Part shown: in pieces, positions 17,179 through 24,553 of the stretch | Layout of the letters: each line of letters begins with the position of its first letter | How positions within the stretch are numbered: the first letter of the stretch is position 1 | NCBI GenBank assembly: GCA_964576115.1 | Contig: CAZNUA010000013.1 | Coordinates: forward strand, 28,027 to 63,606 | Length of the DNA: 35,580 bases | Direction of reading: 5' to 3' | Origin: CAYSYY01 sp964576115 [NCBI: uncultured Gemmatimonadota bacterium] | GTDB taxonomy: Bacteria > Blakebacterota > Blakebacteria > Blakebacterales | Notes under the pieces: generated by a model | The model's database searches: none | The model's input: only the letters and a program-made list of their open reading frames with translations | What the model was told of the DNA's origin: nothing | Program-made: the position numbers and the translations under genes

Positions 17179-18912
17179 TCAGTACCCGACCGCCATCCCG
17201 TCCTTGCGGGGATCGGATCCGGCCACCCAGCCGGCCTCGCCCCGCATGACGGCCTGACCGCCACCGAAGGAAGTGCCGCGTTCGTTCCCGATGATGTGTC
17301 CCAGCCTCTCCAGGGCCCGCCGGACCTCCTCGTCGATGGGGGCTTCGAGCACGATCCGACTGCCGCTCAGGTGACGGAAGCGGGGCGCGTCGATGGCGGC
17401 CTGCACGTCCATGTCGAAGAGCAGGATGTTCAGCAGGACCTGGACGTGCCCCTGCGGCTGCATCGAACCGCCCATGACCCCGAAGGCCAGCCACGGCTCG
17501 GGCTCGCCGTCGGGCCCGGGCCGGGTCGCGAATCCGGGGATGAGGGTGTGGAAGGGACGCTTACCCGGCGCCACGGTGTTGGGCCGGTCGGGGGTCATGG
17601 TGAAGCCCACCCCGCGGTCCTGCAGTTCGAAGCCGGTCCCTGGCACCACCACCCCGGAGCCGAAGTAGTCGTACACGCTGTTGATGAAGGAGATCATGTT
17701 CCCCTCGGCATCTGCGGCCGAGAGGTAGATCGTCTCGCTGGCCGTGACCGCCTCACCCGGTTCGGCCCGCTCGGCCGCCCGGCGGGGATCGAGCCGGGCG
17801 CGGCGGGCGGTAATGAAGGGCTCGGAGAGGATCTGGGCCGGGGTGAGCTCGAGGTGGTCGGGATCGCCGATCCAGCGGCCCAGGTCGGCGAAAGCCAGTT
17901 TCTTGGCCTCGATCAGGTGGTGGAGGTAGTCGGGGGAGTTGTGGCCCATGGCCTGCAGATCGAAGGGCTCGAGAATACGCAGCATCTCCAGGGCGGCGAT
18001 CCCCTGGCCGTTGGGGGGCAGTTCCCACAGGGTGGCGCCACCGTAGTCGACCGCCAGCGGCTCGACCCACTCGACGGTGTGGTTGCGCAGGTCATCGAGA
18101 GTCAGGAAGCCGCCGACTTCCTCAAGATGGGCGACGATCCGCTGACCGAGTTCGCCGCCGTACAGGGCCTGCGGTCCGCGGCGGGCGAGCAGGCGGTAGG
18201 AGGCGGCCAGGTCGGGATTGCGGAAGCGCTCGCCGGGGCGGGGGGCGCGCTCGCCGTCGATCAGATAGGTGGCCGCCGCCCCCTCGTCACGCTGCAACTT
18301 GCGGGTCTGGGCCGCCCACTGCCGGGCGATGATCGGCGAGACGGGAAAGCCCTCTTCGGCCAGCCGGATGGCCGGGGCCAGAGCCTGGGCCAGGGTCAGG
18401 GTGCCGTGCTCGGCCAGCAGGGCCGCCCACCCGGAGACCGCTCCGGGCACGGTGACCGCTTCAGGCCCGCTCCTGATCCGCTCCCGTCCGCGGGCCAGCA
18501 GTTCCTCCCGCGTCATCAGCGCACCCGCCCGGCCGCTGGCGTTCAGGCCCACCAGGCGGTTCTCGCGGGCCGACCAGAGAATGGCGAAGACATCGCCCCC
18601 CGGTCCCGTCATGTGCGGTTCGACCAGGGCCAGCACGGCCGCCGCCGTGACGGCGGCGTCGACCGCGTTCCCGCCCTGTTGAAGTACCGCCAGACCGGCG
18701 CTCGAAGCCAGCGGCTGGCTGGTGGCCACGGCGCCGTGCGGGGCGTGCACCGCCGAGCGTCCGGCCAGGGTGGTGGGACGTTCAGGTTCCGGTTCGCGGC
18801 TGCAGCCGGTGGGCAGCAGTGGCAGCAGGATGAGAGTTGTGAGCAGAACCAGGGACAGTCCGGGGAACAGGGCGAAAGCAGTGGCGGTGGAAGAAGCGGT
18901 CATGGAGCGCAT
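17179..18912 (-). CDS. ggt: Gamma-glutamyltransferase lipoprotein
   Basis: This 577-residue exported N-terminal-nucleophile hydrolase transfers gamma-glutamyl groups from glutathione and similar compounds to water or acceptors. A signal peptide ends in the lipobox LPTGC (Cys37). GGNAVDAAVTAAAVLALVEP and TGPGGDVFAILW are family hallmarks. Thr394 in SETIYLSAADAEGN aligns with the catalytic Thr391 of the E. coli enzyme at the autocleavage point, and DYFGSGVVVPGTGFELQDRG follows. The ATG at 18912 has AAAGGAA upstream; the frame stays open to 18960 but that part is not signal-like. It is followed 5 bases later by the GH78 gene. A role in peptide or glutathione scavenging is inferred. Confidence 0.92.
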   Translation of the reverse strand: MRSMTASSTATAFALFPGLSLVLLTTLILLPLLPTGCSREPEPERPTTLAGRSAVHAPHGAVATSQPLASSAGLAVLQQGGNAVDAAVTAAAVLALVEPHMTGPGGDVFAILWSARENRLVGLNASGRAGALMTREELLARGRERIRSGPEAVTVPGAVSGWAALLAEHGTLTLAQALAPAIRLAEEGFPVSPIIARQWAAQTRKLQRDEGAAATYLIDGERAPRPGERFRNPDLAASYRLLARRGPQALYGGELGQRIVAHLEEVGGFLTLDDLRNHTVEWVEPLAVDYGGATLWELPPNGQGIAALEMLRILEPFDLQAMGHNSPDYLHHLIEAKKLAFADLGRWIGDPDHLELTPAQILSEPFITARRARLDPRRAAERAEPGEAVTASETIYLSAADAEGNMISFINSVYDYFGSGVVVPGTGFELQDRGVGFTMTPDRPNTVAPGKRPFHTLIPGFATRPGPDGEPEPWLAFGVMGGSMQPQGHVQVLLNILLFDMDVQAAIDAPRFRHLSGSRIVLEAPIDEEVRRALERLGHIIGNERGTSFGGGQAVMRGEAGWVAGSDPRKDGMAVGY

Positions 18913-19006
18913 GCGGTTCCTTTCGGGGATCGGTATCCGTATGAAGCACCCCGTCGGCAAGGTGTTTCAGTCGGACCGCGGCCCGTCAGTCAACGATCCG
19001 GTGTTT

Positions 19007-19040
19007 CCCGTTTTCCCGGCACGATGCAGCCGGAAACGGG
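19007..19040. terminator. Hairpin between nrdG and ggt
   Basis: CCCGTTT and CCGGC (19007-19020, with a two-base bulge) pair with GCCGG and AAACGGG (19029-19040) around the loop ACGATGCA. It lies about 110 bases after the nrdG stop on the minus-strand transcript. There is no T-run, so it may be a weak terminator or a transcript-stabilising stem. Confidence 0.4.
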
Positions 19041-19147
19041 TCTCGACTGCGATGGTAGGCTCCGGACGCAGAGAGGGCAAGAGCGCCGGTCGGAGCCGGG
19101 CGGGCGGATGACATCTGAGTGCGGGTGAGATCGGGTTTGACCGGGCG

Positions 19148-19933
19148 TCAGTCGCCCCGCATCAGGACCTCGTCGGCGTATTCGGACATCATCGCCTCGA
19201 CCTCGCGCAGGCGGTCGGGGGAGGTGCGGGGGTAGGTCGTGAAAACCGGGTCGGGCATCTCGTCGCGGGGGATGAAAGCCTGCAGGACGTAGCGGCGGGC
19301 GCCGCGGATCATCTCGCCCATATCGCGCAGTTGCTCATCGTCGTGAAAGGGTTCGATCAGTGTGGTGCGCAGTTCGTAATCGGTCTGCCCCGCGCGCAGG
19401 ATCTCGATGCTGGCGGCGATCTTGGCCGCGTCGGCGAATCCGGTCAGCTCCCGGTATCGTGCGGAGCTTGCCTTCACATCCATGGCTACATAATCGACCA
19501 GGGGCAGGACGGCCTCGAGCACCTCGGGACGCGAGCCGTTGGTGTCCAGCTTGAAGCGCCAGCCGCGCTCGGTGAAAAACGTGATCAGTTCACCCAGATC
19601 CCCGGCCAGGGTCGGCTCCCCTCCGGTCAGCACGGCCGCGGTCGTCCACTCGGCTTCGAAACGCGTGCAGACCTCGCCCAGGCGTTCCCAGGTCAGGCCT
19701 TTCTGGCGGGTCCGCAGCAAGTCGGGATTGTGGCAGAAGCCGCAGCGCATGTTGCACCCGCTGGTGAAGAAGACGGCCGCCATGTGGCCGGGGAAATCCA
19801 CCAGGGTGGGGTTGGAAAGAAAAGCGTAGATCGAGGTCTCGCCCTGTCGGGCAGGCGCTGCCGGGGATGATGAGTCGGGTGCGGGCGCCTCGTCGACAGC
19901 CCGCCCGCCAGTCATGTCAGGAGCGGGCTTCAT
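19148..19933 (-). CDS. nrdG: Anaerobic ribonucleoside-triphosphate reductase activating protein (radical SAM)
   Basis: This 261-residue radical-SAM enzyme makes the glycyl radical on NrdD. The [4Fe-4S] motif is CNMRCGFC (Cys60, 64, 67), followed by HNPDLL and the SAM-contact region LTGGEPTL. A 30-residue Pro/Ala-rich N-terminus precedes the domain. The start at 19933 overlaps the thioredoxin-like gene by 17 bases; an ATG at 19915 is an alternative and neither has a clear ribosome site. Position third in the operon and the partner genes make the assignment secure. Confidence 0.92.
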   Translation of the reverse strand: MKPAPDMTGGRAVDEAPAPDSSSPAAPARQGETSIYAFLSNPTLVDFPGHMAAVFFTSGCNMRCGFCHNPDLLRTRQKGLTWERLGEVCTRFEAEWTTAAVLTGGEPTLAGDLGELITFFTERGWRFKLDTNGSRPEVLEAVLPLVDYVAMDVKASSARYRELTGFADAAKIAASIEILRAGQTDYELRTTLIEPFHDDEQLRDMGEMIRGARRYVLQAFIPRDEMPDPVFTTYPRTSPDRLREVEAMMSEYADEVLMRGD

Positions 19934-20312
19934 TGAGCACGCTCGTGATCATCTTGGGGGAAATGACACCCCGGCCCGTACCGGAGTAATCGGTCCGCAG
20001 ACCCAGGTACTGGTAGAGCCGCGATTTCTTGCAGACCTTGTCGAAGTCCCCCGGGCGGGGATTGGTCAGGGGATCGTAGTGGCCTGAATCCTCGTCCCGT
20101 CGGGTCAGGAGCAGGGCCGGAATCTGCTGGGGGTTGATGCACTCGGCGTTGGCAAAGGCGACCAGCCCCTCTTCGGTCTCGACGTCGCAGTACTTCTTCT
20201 CGAAATCCTGCCACTCATCCTGTTCCAGCAGGTCGTCGATGCGCTGGTTCAGGATGGTGCATTTGTCGCAACCTGGTTTTCCGAAAACGAGGATTCTGAA
20301 GGGCTTGGACAT
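19917..20312 (-). CDS. Thioredoxin/glutaredoxin-like protein in the anaerobic RNR operon
   Basis: This 131-residue protein begins FRILVFGKPGCDKC, a thioredoxin-fold strand followed by CxxC (Cys15, Cys18). It also has NPQQIPALLLT, where the proline probably faces the active site. The C-terminal 50 residues (PRPGDFDKVCKKSRLYQYLG onward) are not standard glutaredoxin. Its 5' end overlaps the end of nrdD by 64 bases and its 3' end overlaps nrdG by 17. A role in donating electrons to NrdD or reducing its cysteines is inferred from position, comparable to NrdH with aerobic enzymes. GGAGCAGGCGGA lies just before the ATG. Confidence 0.82.
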   Translation of the reverse strand: MSKPFRILVFGKPGCDKCTILNQRIDDLLEQDEWQDFEKKYCDVETEEGLVAFANAECINPQQIPALLLTRRDEDSGHYDPLTNPRPGDFDKVCKKSRLYQYLGLRTDYSGTGRGVISPKMITSVLNEARS

Positions 20313-23020
20313 TCCGCCTGCTCCGTTCCTGCCGTAACGAGCGCGCTGTCATCGGCGGTCTCGACCGCATAGCGGCCGTTCTGACGATCCGCCAGTTCGC
20401 CGTATCGTTTCGATTTGTTCCAGTTCCGGATCTTGCTGAAGTACCCTACCACGCGGGTTTCGCCGTAGACGTTCTCCGAACCGCACTTGGTACAGGTCTC
20501 GATCAGCCCCCGCATGCTGTGGTGGCAGTCCTCGCAGAAGGTGAACTCGGGGCTGATGGTGACCTGCGCGGACTGGGTGCGATAGAAGACATCCTTCATC
20601 AGCTCGGCAATGGCGCCGGCCGAGGGGCGCTCCTCGCCCACGAAGGCGTGGGTGATGGCGCCCGATTCGATGAGGCTGTGATACTTGGCCTGCTCGCGGA
20701 TGCGCTCGACTAAAGAGACAGGAGCGTTGGCCGCCAGATGGACCGAGTTGGTGTAATAGGCATAGTCCTCGGCGTCGCCCTTGACAACCGGCAGGGCTTC
20801 GTCGCGGAAATAGACCAGGTCGGTCTTGGCCAGCCGGCGGGCCGCGCTCTCGGCCGGGGACTCCTCGAGGGTGAAGATCAGGTTGTGCTTCTTCGAGAGT
20901 TTCTTGGCCTTCAGGAACATGTGGGCGATGACCTTCAGACCCAGTTGACGGGCTTCGGCGCTCTCATGCAGTTCCTTGCCGATCAGGAAGTCGATGGCGT
21001 CGTTCAGGCCGATCAGACCGATGATGTAGGTGCTCTGGTCCAGATCGACGTACTGCTTGCTGTCATTGGATTCCTGTCCGATCTGCCAGAGCGGGTGTCC
21101 GGGAGCCGACATCATCTCCGCGATCTTGGCCCGCTTCTGCAGGTGCGCCTCGGCGGCCAGTTCCATGGTGCGGTCCAGCTCTTCATACAGCGCGGTCAGG
21201 ATCTCCTTGTGGCCCGAGCGCGAAGCCCGGTACGCCGCCTGGGGAATGTTGACGGTCACATTCTGGAAGCCGCAGAAGCGCATATTCTCGGGGTGCCGGA
21301 GCATCCGGTTGCTCTGGATGGTGGTGCGCAACCGGCAGCAGGCCGAAAGGGTGACCTCGTCGCGGTCAAACACGAAGTAGGTCGAACCGTTCTGGCTGGC
21401 CAGTTCGCAGGCGCGGGCGAAGACCAGGTACTGTTCGGGATCCTCGAAGGTCTCCTCGCTGATGTGGAAATCGCACTTCGGGAACTCGAAGACGCGGCCC
21501 AGTGAGTCCCCCTCGCTCCAGACCTCGAGCAGAGCCAGACAGAACTGCCGGGCCTCGGTTTCGTAATCGCCGTAGGTGACGATCTCTTCCCCCCGTTCGG
21601 CCAGGACCATCGCCACGCTCTCGTCATACACAATACCGGCGTTCGGGTCGTAGAGCTCGCGCAGGACCAGCCGCCGCTCCCCCGGTTCTTCCTCGTAGAA
21701 CAGATCCATCAGACGGTAACCGTCGGCGTCGGTCTCCGAGCGCAACACCTCGACGAGCGGCACCTTGGTCCCGTCGGCCAGTCGGAGCATGTAGGCCCCG
21801 CCCGGGCCGATGGCGGGCACGCTCTTCAGGTAAGAGGGAATGCCGGTGTGGATGTTGAAGTCCAGGAACAGCGTCTGCCCGCCGCGGCTGAAAGCGTTCT
21901 GGGAGCCGTTGAAGATCAGTTCCTGGGCGATCTGCTTGTATTCCGTCCAGCTCATTCCCTCCAGCAGAGGGGCATAGAGGATGTTGATGTAGGCGATCCC
22001 CAGCGCTCCGGCGTAGTTGGCCTGCATCGAAGCCAGGAAGGTGTTCAGATGGCCGGTCAGAACCGAGGCGGAACGGGCCGGTTTCGAGGTCGTGCTCAGG
22101 TTCGCCAGCCCCTGCAGGCCGTACTTCTTCACGTACTCGATCGAATGCGAGGAGCAGTAGACCCGGTGGGGATAACCGAGATCGTGCAGGTGGATGGCCC
22201 CGGTATCGTGAGCCCGCTTGATCTCGGGGCTGAAAATGGTGTCCAGGGCCCACTGTTTCAGGATCAACTCGGCCAGACCGAGGTTCACCGCCTCGGGGTT
22301 GTTGTTGACGATGTTGGAGTTTTCGGTCGACTTCGTGTTCATCAGGCTTTCGACGAAGTCTTTCGGTACGCCGTAGAGCGAAAGGTCGCGGAGCTGATCC
22401 TGATAGCCGCGTTCGGTCAGTTCGTTGTTGACCAGTTCCCGGATCAGGGTGGTGTTGACGGTCCGGATGTTACTGTCGATGATCCGGTTCTCCACACTCT
22501 TGGCTACGGCGATGGCGACCTCGGCCGAAAGATCGGTGTTCTGGATGATGGCCTGCACGATCCGGCGGTGATCCCAGGGCAGGGTGATGTTGTCGGAGGT
22601 GGATTCGACCAGGAGCAGGCTGGCGTCGGTGACGTCCACTTCGCCGTTCTGGCCCTCGTCGCGGACCCGGATGCGTTTGCGGGCGACCTCGCGCTTGCGC
22701 CGATAGCGCTTGTAGGTGGCCACGACCAGGGTCTCGTTGGCCTCGGCCAGCAGAACTTCGACCAGATCCTGGATGTCCTCGATCTTCGGAATGCGCCGGT
22801 CGTCCTCATCGGGATAGACGTAGTACTCGCTCTGGCGCAGGTTCATCTGCTCGATGACATCGTCTGTGATCGACACGGGCAGGTCGGCCGCTGGAGAGTA
22901 ATCGGAATCGCGCGCGACCGCCTCGCAGGCGGCCCGGATGGCATTTTCGATCTTGTCTCTGCGGAAAGGGACGATGAGTCCCGAGCGTTTGCGGAATCCG
23001 TCGAAACCACCTTCGCTCAT
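20249..23020 (-). CDS. nrdD: Anaerobic ribonucleoside-triphosphate reductase
   Basis: This 923-residue enzyme makes deoxynucleotides without oxygen. It starts with two successive ATP-cone regulatory domains (LIVPFRRDKIENAIRAACEA, about 15-120, and LPWDHRRIVQAIIQNTDLSA, about 140-225). The catalytic barrel follows, with HLHDLGYPHRVYCSSHSIEY and LSACCRLRTT. The C-terminal zinc site is CxxC (829, 832) and CxxC (843, 846). The glycyl-radical Gly859 sits in RVVGYFSKIRNWNKSKRYG. A Ser-rich tail of about 40 residues follows and its coding region overlaps the next gene. The ATG at 23020 has GGAGAA upstream; the frame is open to 23209 but the extra part is not conserved. Confidence 0.95.
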   Translation of the reverse strand: MSEGGFDGFRKRSGLIVPFRRDKIENAIRAACEAVARDSDYSPAADLPVSITDDVIEQMNLRQSEYYVYPDEDDRRIPKIEDIQDLVEVLLAEANETLVVATYKRYRRKREVARKRIRVRDEGQNGEVDVTDASLLLVESTSDNITLPWDHRRIVQAIIQNTDLSAEVAIAVAKSVENRIIDSNIRTVNTTLIRELVNNELTERGYQDQLRDLSLYGVPKDFVESLMNTKSTENSNIVNNNPEAVNLGLAELILKQWALDTIFSPEIKRAHDTGAIHLHDLGYPHRVYCSSHSIEYVKKYGLQGLANLSTTSKPARSASVLTGHLNTFLASMQANYAGALGIAYINILYAPLLEGMSWTEYKQIAQELIFNGSQNAFSRGGQTLFLDFNIHTGIPSYLKSVPAIGPGGAYMLRLADGTKVPLVEVLRSETDADGYRLMDLFYEEEPGERRLVLRELYDPNAGIVYDESVAMVLAERGEEIVTYGDYETEARQFCLALLEVWSEGDSLGRVFEFPKCDFHISEETFEDPEQYLVFARACELASQNGSTYFVFDRDEVTLSACCRLRTTIQSNRMLRHPENMRFCGFQNVTVNIPQAAYRASRSGHKEILTALYEELDRTMELAAEAHLQKRAKIAEMMSAPGHPLWQIGQESNDSKQYVDLDQSTYIIGLIGLNDAIDFLIGKELHESAEARQLGLKVIAHMFLKAKKLSKKHNLIFTLEESPAESAARRLAKTDLVYFRDEALPVVKGDAEDYAYYTNSVHLAANAPVSLVERIREQAKYHSLIESGAITHAFVGEERPSAGAIAELMKDVFYRTQSAQVTISPEFTFCEDCHHSMRGLIETCTKCGSENVYGETRVVGYFSKIRNWNKSKRYGELADRQNGRYAVETADDSALVTAGTEQAECPSPSESSFSENQVATNAPS

Positions 23021-23170
23021 CAAGTTCTCCTTCAGGCTTCCGGATTCGGGTTGCCACGTGCGCAGGCGATGGTGGAACCGAGGTGTCGTGCACGCGGCAT
23101 GGGAAAGATCCCCCCCTGAAAAGCAACGCGACCGATTGTACGCCCCGCGAATCGGCTTGTCAATTCGCAA

Positions 23171-23186
23171 ACGCAATATTTTGTAG
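23171..23186 (-). promoter_or_regulatory. Possible NrdR box upstream of nrdD
   Basis: ACGCAATATTTTGTAG matches 12 of 16 positions of the NrdR consensus ACACAATATATTGTGT. A weaker second match (ATGTTGATTATTGTGT, 10 of 16) lies at 23210-23225. The start-to-start distance is 39 bases, not the usual 31-32, so this is tentative. NrdR represses ribonucleotide reductase operons in many bacteria. Confidence 0.3.
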
Positions 23187-23402
23187 TATTTCGTCTTTTT
23201 TCGCCCCATATGTTGATTATTGTGTGTAGAAACATGTTGATAAGTCCTGTGAATAGTCTGTCCGGCATCCTTGAATTCCTATAACTCTTTGTTTACAAAC
23301 AGATTACGACGATTACGTGAAATCCGGGCGACGGGAGTGTGGCGGTGTTGACAGGTGGACACTGCGTAGGTTGTTCGAGTGTGCCGGCGGGAAAATATCC
23401 CG

Positions 23403-23462
23403 GTGCTTCCCGCTCCGGTGGACCGGGAGCGCCTCACCTTCGCCGGGGTGCTCGAGAAGCAC
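23403..23462. ncRNA. Candidate three-way-junction RNA element
   Basis: GTGCTTC (23403-23409) pairs perfectly with GAAGCAC (23456-23462). Inside, CGCTCC (23411-23416) pairs with GGAGCG (23426-23431), extended by GGT/ACC, and CACC (23435-23438) pairs with GGTG (23447-23450). Which strand is transcribed is unknown. It lies in the probable 5' region of the PocR operon. High GC makes chance pairing easier, so confidence is low. Confidence 0.3.
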
Positions 23463-23546
23463 GGGGCGGAGCGAAAAGCGAAGCGGCGGAGAATGACCCG
23501 GGAACAGCCCGGTGCCGGACCGGATCTGACGGGGACAGGGTAGTGA

Positions 23547-23559
23547 TGCATATGATGCA
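23547..23559. promoter_or_regulatory. Dyad TGCAT-ATG-ATGCA, copy 1
   Basis: This perfect 5-3-5 inverted repeat lies within a 16-base block TGATGCATATGATGCA (23544-23559) that recurs identically at 23606-23621. It is 130 bases before the PocR regulator start. Confidence 0.6.
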
Positions 23560-23608
23560 ATTAATGCAAATTTCTGCAAGATACGCCCCGAATACACTTG
23601 ACTGATGA

Positions 23609-23621
23609 TGCATATGATGCA
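23609..23621. promoter_or_regulatory. Dyad TGCAT-ATG-ATGCA, copy 2
   Basis: This is the second perfect copy, 62 bases after the first. It lies just downstream of TTGACT (23598-23603), a possible -35, so a bound protein would block transcription. Confidence 0.6.
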
Positions 23622-23636
23622 TTTTTCTTTTATGTC

Positions 23637-23649
23637 TGCATCAAATGCA
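23637..23649. promoter_or_regulatory. Dyad TGCAT-CAA-ATGCA, copy 3
   Basis: This third perfect dyad has a different central triplet, 28 bases after copy 2 and 28 bases before the GTG start of the PocR regulator gene. Spacer variation with conserved arms is what an operator for a dimeric regulator looks like. Confidence 0.6.
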
Positions 23650-23676
23650 ACTTAACGATGTACTGAGGGGCTTGCC

Positions 23677-24507
23677 GTGCAGGATCTGTTGACCACCCGC
23701 CAGCTGCAGGACGTTCTCAAGGTCGATCGCACCACGATCTATCGGATCGTGAAGCGGGGGGAACTGCCCGCCATTCGGGTGGGCAATCAGTGGCGCTTCC
23801 CGCGTCGCGAGGTCGAGGCCTGGCTGCACGAACACGCCCTTCTCGAAGCTCCGGCCGGGGCGGCCGGTACGGCAGCGAACGGCGCCTTTGCAGAGCTGTC
23901 GCCGCCTGATACGGCCGCCGGCAGCGGAGTCGCATGGGACTCCTCAAACGCCCATTTCATCTTTCCGATCGAATGCGTCCAGCGGATCCAGGACGCCTTT
24001 GCCGAGATCCTGGGCGTGACCATCCTGGTCACGAATACCGAGGGCGATGAGCTCACCCGCTCGAGTCATTCCGGGGGATTGTGGGATCTGGCTCGGACCG
24101 CCCCCGAAGTTCGGGTTGCCTACCGGGCCTTCTGGCGCGACCTCGGCCGGCAGGCCGCTCCCGATGAAGAGCTGCAGGCTGATCCGGTACTGGGTCTGCT
24201 CTGGTGCGGAGCTCTGATCCGGACCGGTGACGAGGTCAGAGCGCTGGTCGTGGTCGGAGGGCTCGTTCCCCGCGAGTGGCCGCCGAGCGAGGAGAGAGTC
24301 AGCGAACTCGCCGTCAGGATGGCATTGCCCGAAACAACCTTGAGGCGTACAATCGACCAGGTACATCGCCTCGAAGAGGCAGGAACCGCCTACTTATTGC
24401 CCTTCAGTCGCCGGCTGGGTGACATCCTCGAACATATCGTGGCCGAGCGGGTGGAGATCGTCGACCGGATGGAGAGCATCGCTGAATTGACTCATCTGGA
24501 CACGTAG
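23677..24507 (+). CDS. HTH (excisionase/MerR-like) regulator with PocR ligand-binding domain
   Basis: This 276-residue probable transcription factor starts with an HTH_17-type DNA-binding domain: LLTTRQLQDVLKVDRTTIYR, then IVKRGELPAIRVGNQWRFPR (residues 3-50). An Ala/Gly-rich linker leads to a PocR-like sensory domain (about 92-235; FPIECVQRIQDAFAEILGVT), here without the Cys residues common in other PocR domains. A C-terminal helical part follows. The start is GTG at 23677 after GAGGGG (23664-23669). As the first gene before the sulfur genes, it probably controls that operon and binds the three upstream dyads. The ligand is unknown. Confidence 0.82.
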   Translation: MQDLLTTRQLQDVLKVDRTTIYRIVKRGELPAIRVGNQWRFPRREVEAWLHEHALLEAPAGAAGTAANGAFAELSPPDTAAGSGVAWDSSNAHFIFPIECVQRIQDAFAEILGVTILVTNTEGDELTRSSHSGGLWDLARTAPEVRVAYRAFWRDLGRQAAPDEELQADPVLGLLWCGALIRTGDEVRALVVVGGLVPREWPPSEERVSELAVRMALPETTLRRTIDQVHRLEEAGTAYLLPFSRRLGDILEHIVAERVEIVDRMESIAELTHLDT

Positions 24508-24553
24508 ACAGGCATCTGCTCAACAGTATCCCCAACATGATAAAGAGGCTGTC

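Larger units (their letters stand above)
23021..23676. other. Long divergent intergenic region between nrdD and PocR regulator gene
   Basis: These 656 bp have no convincing gene. The nrdD-proximal part (23160-23300) is AT-rich and should hold the nrdD promoter. The middle (about 23340-23530) is GC-rich and folds into a junction-like structure (23403-23462). The right part carries the TGCAT-N3-ATGCA dyads. A perfect TTGACA lies at 23348-23353, but no good -10 follows at the right distance. Confidence 0.6.

Noticed and set aside
16954-19128. A 724-codon open frame on the plus strand opposite ggt
   Set aside because: It lies antisense to a complete gamma-glutamyltransferase with intact catalytic Thr and signal peptide. 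Its composition (Gly, Arg, Pro, Asp) is that of a high-GC shadow frame.
21848-23119. A 423-codon open frame on the plus strand opposite nrdD
   Set aside because: nrdD on the minus strand has all its motifs; this frame has none and reflects codon bias of the opposite strand.
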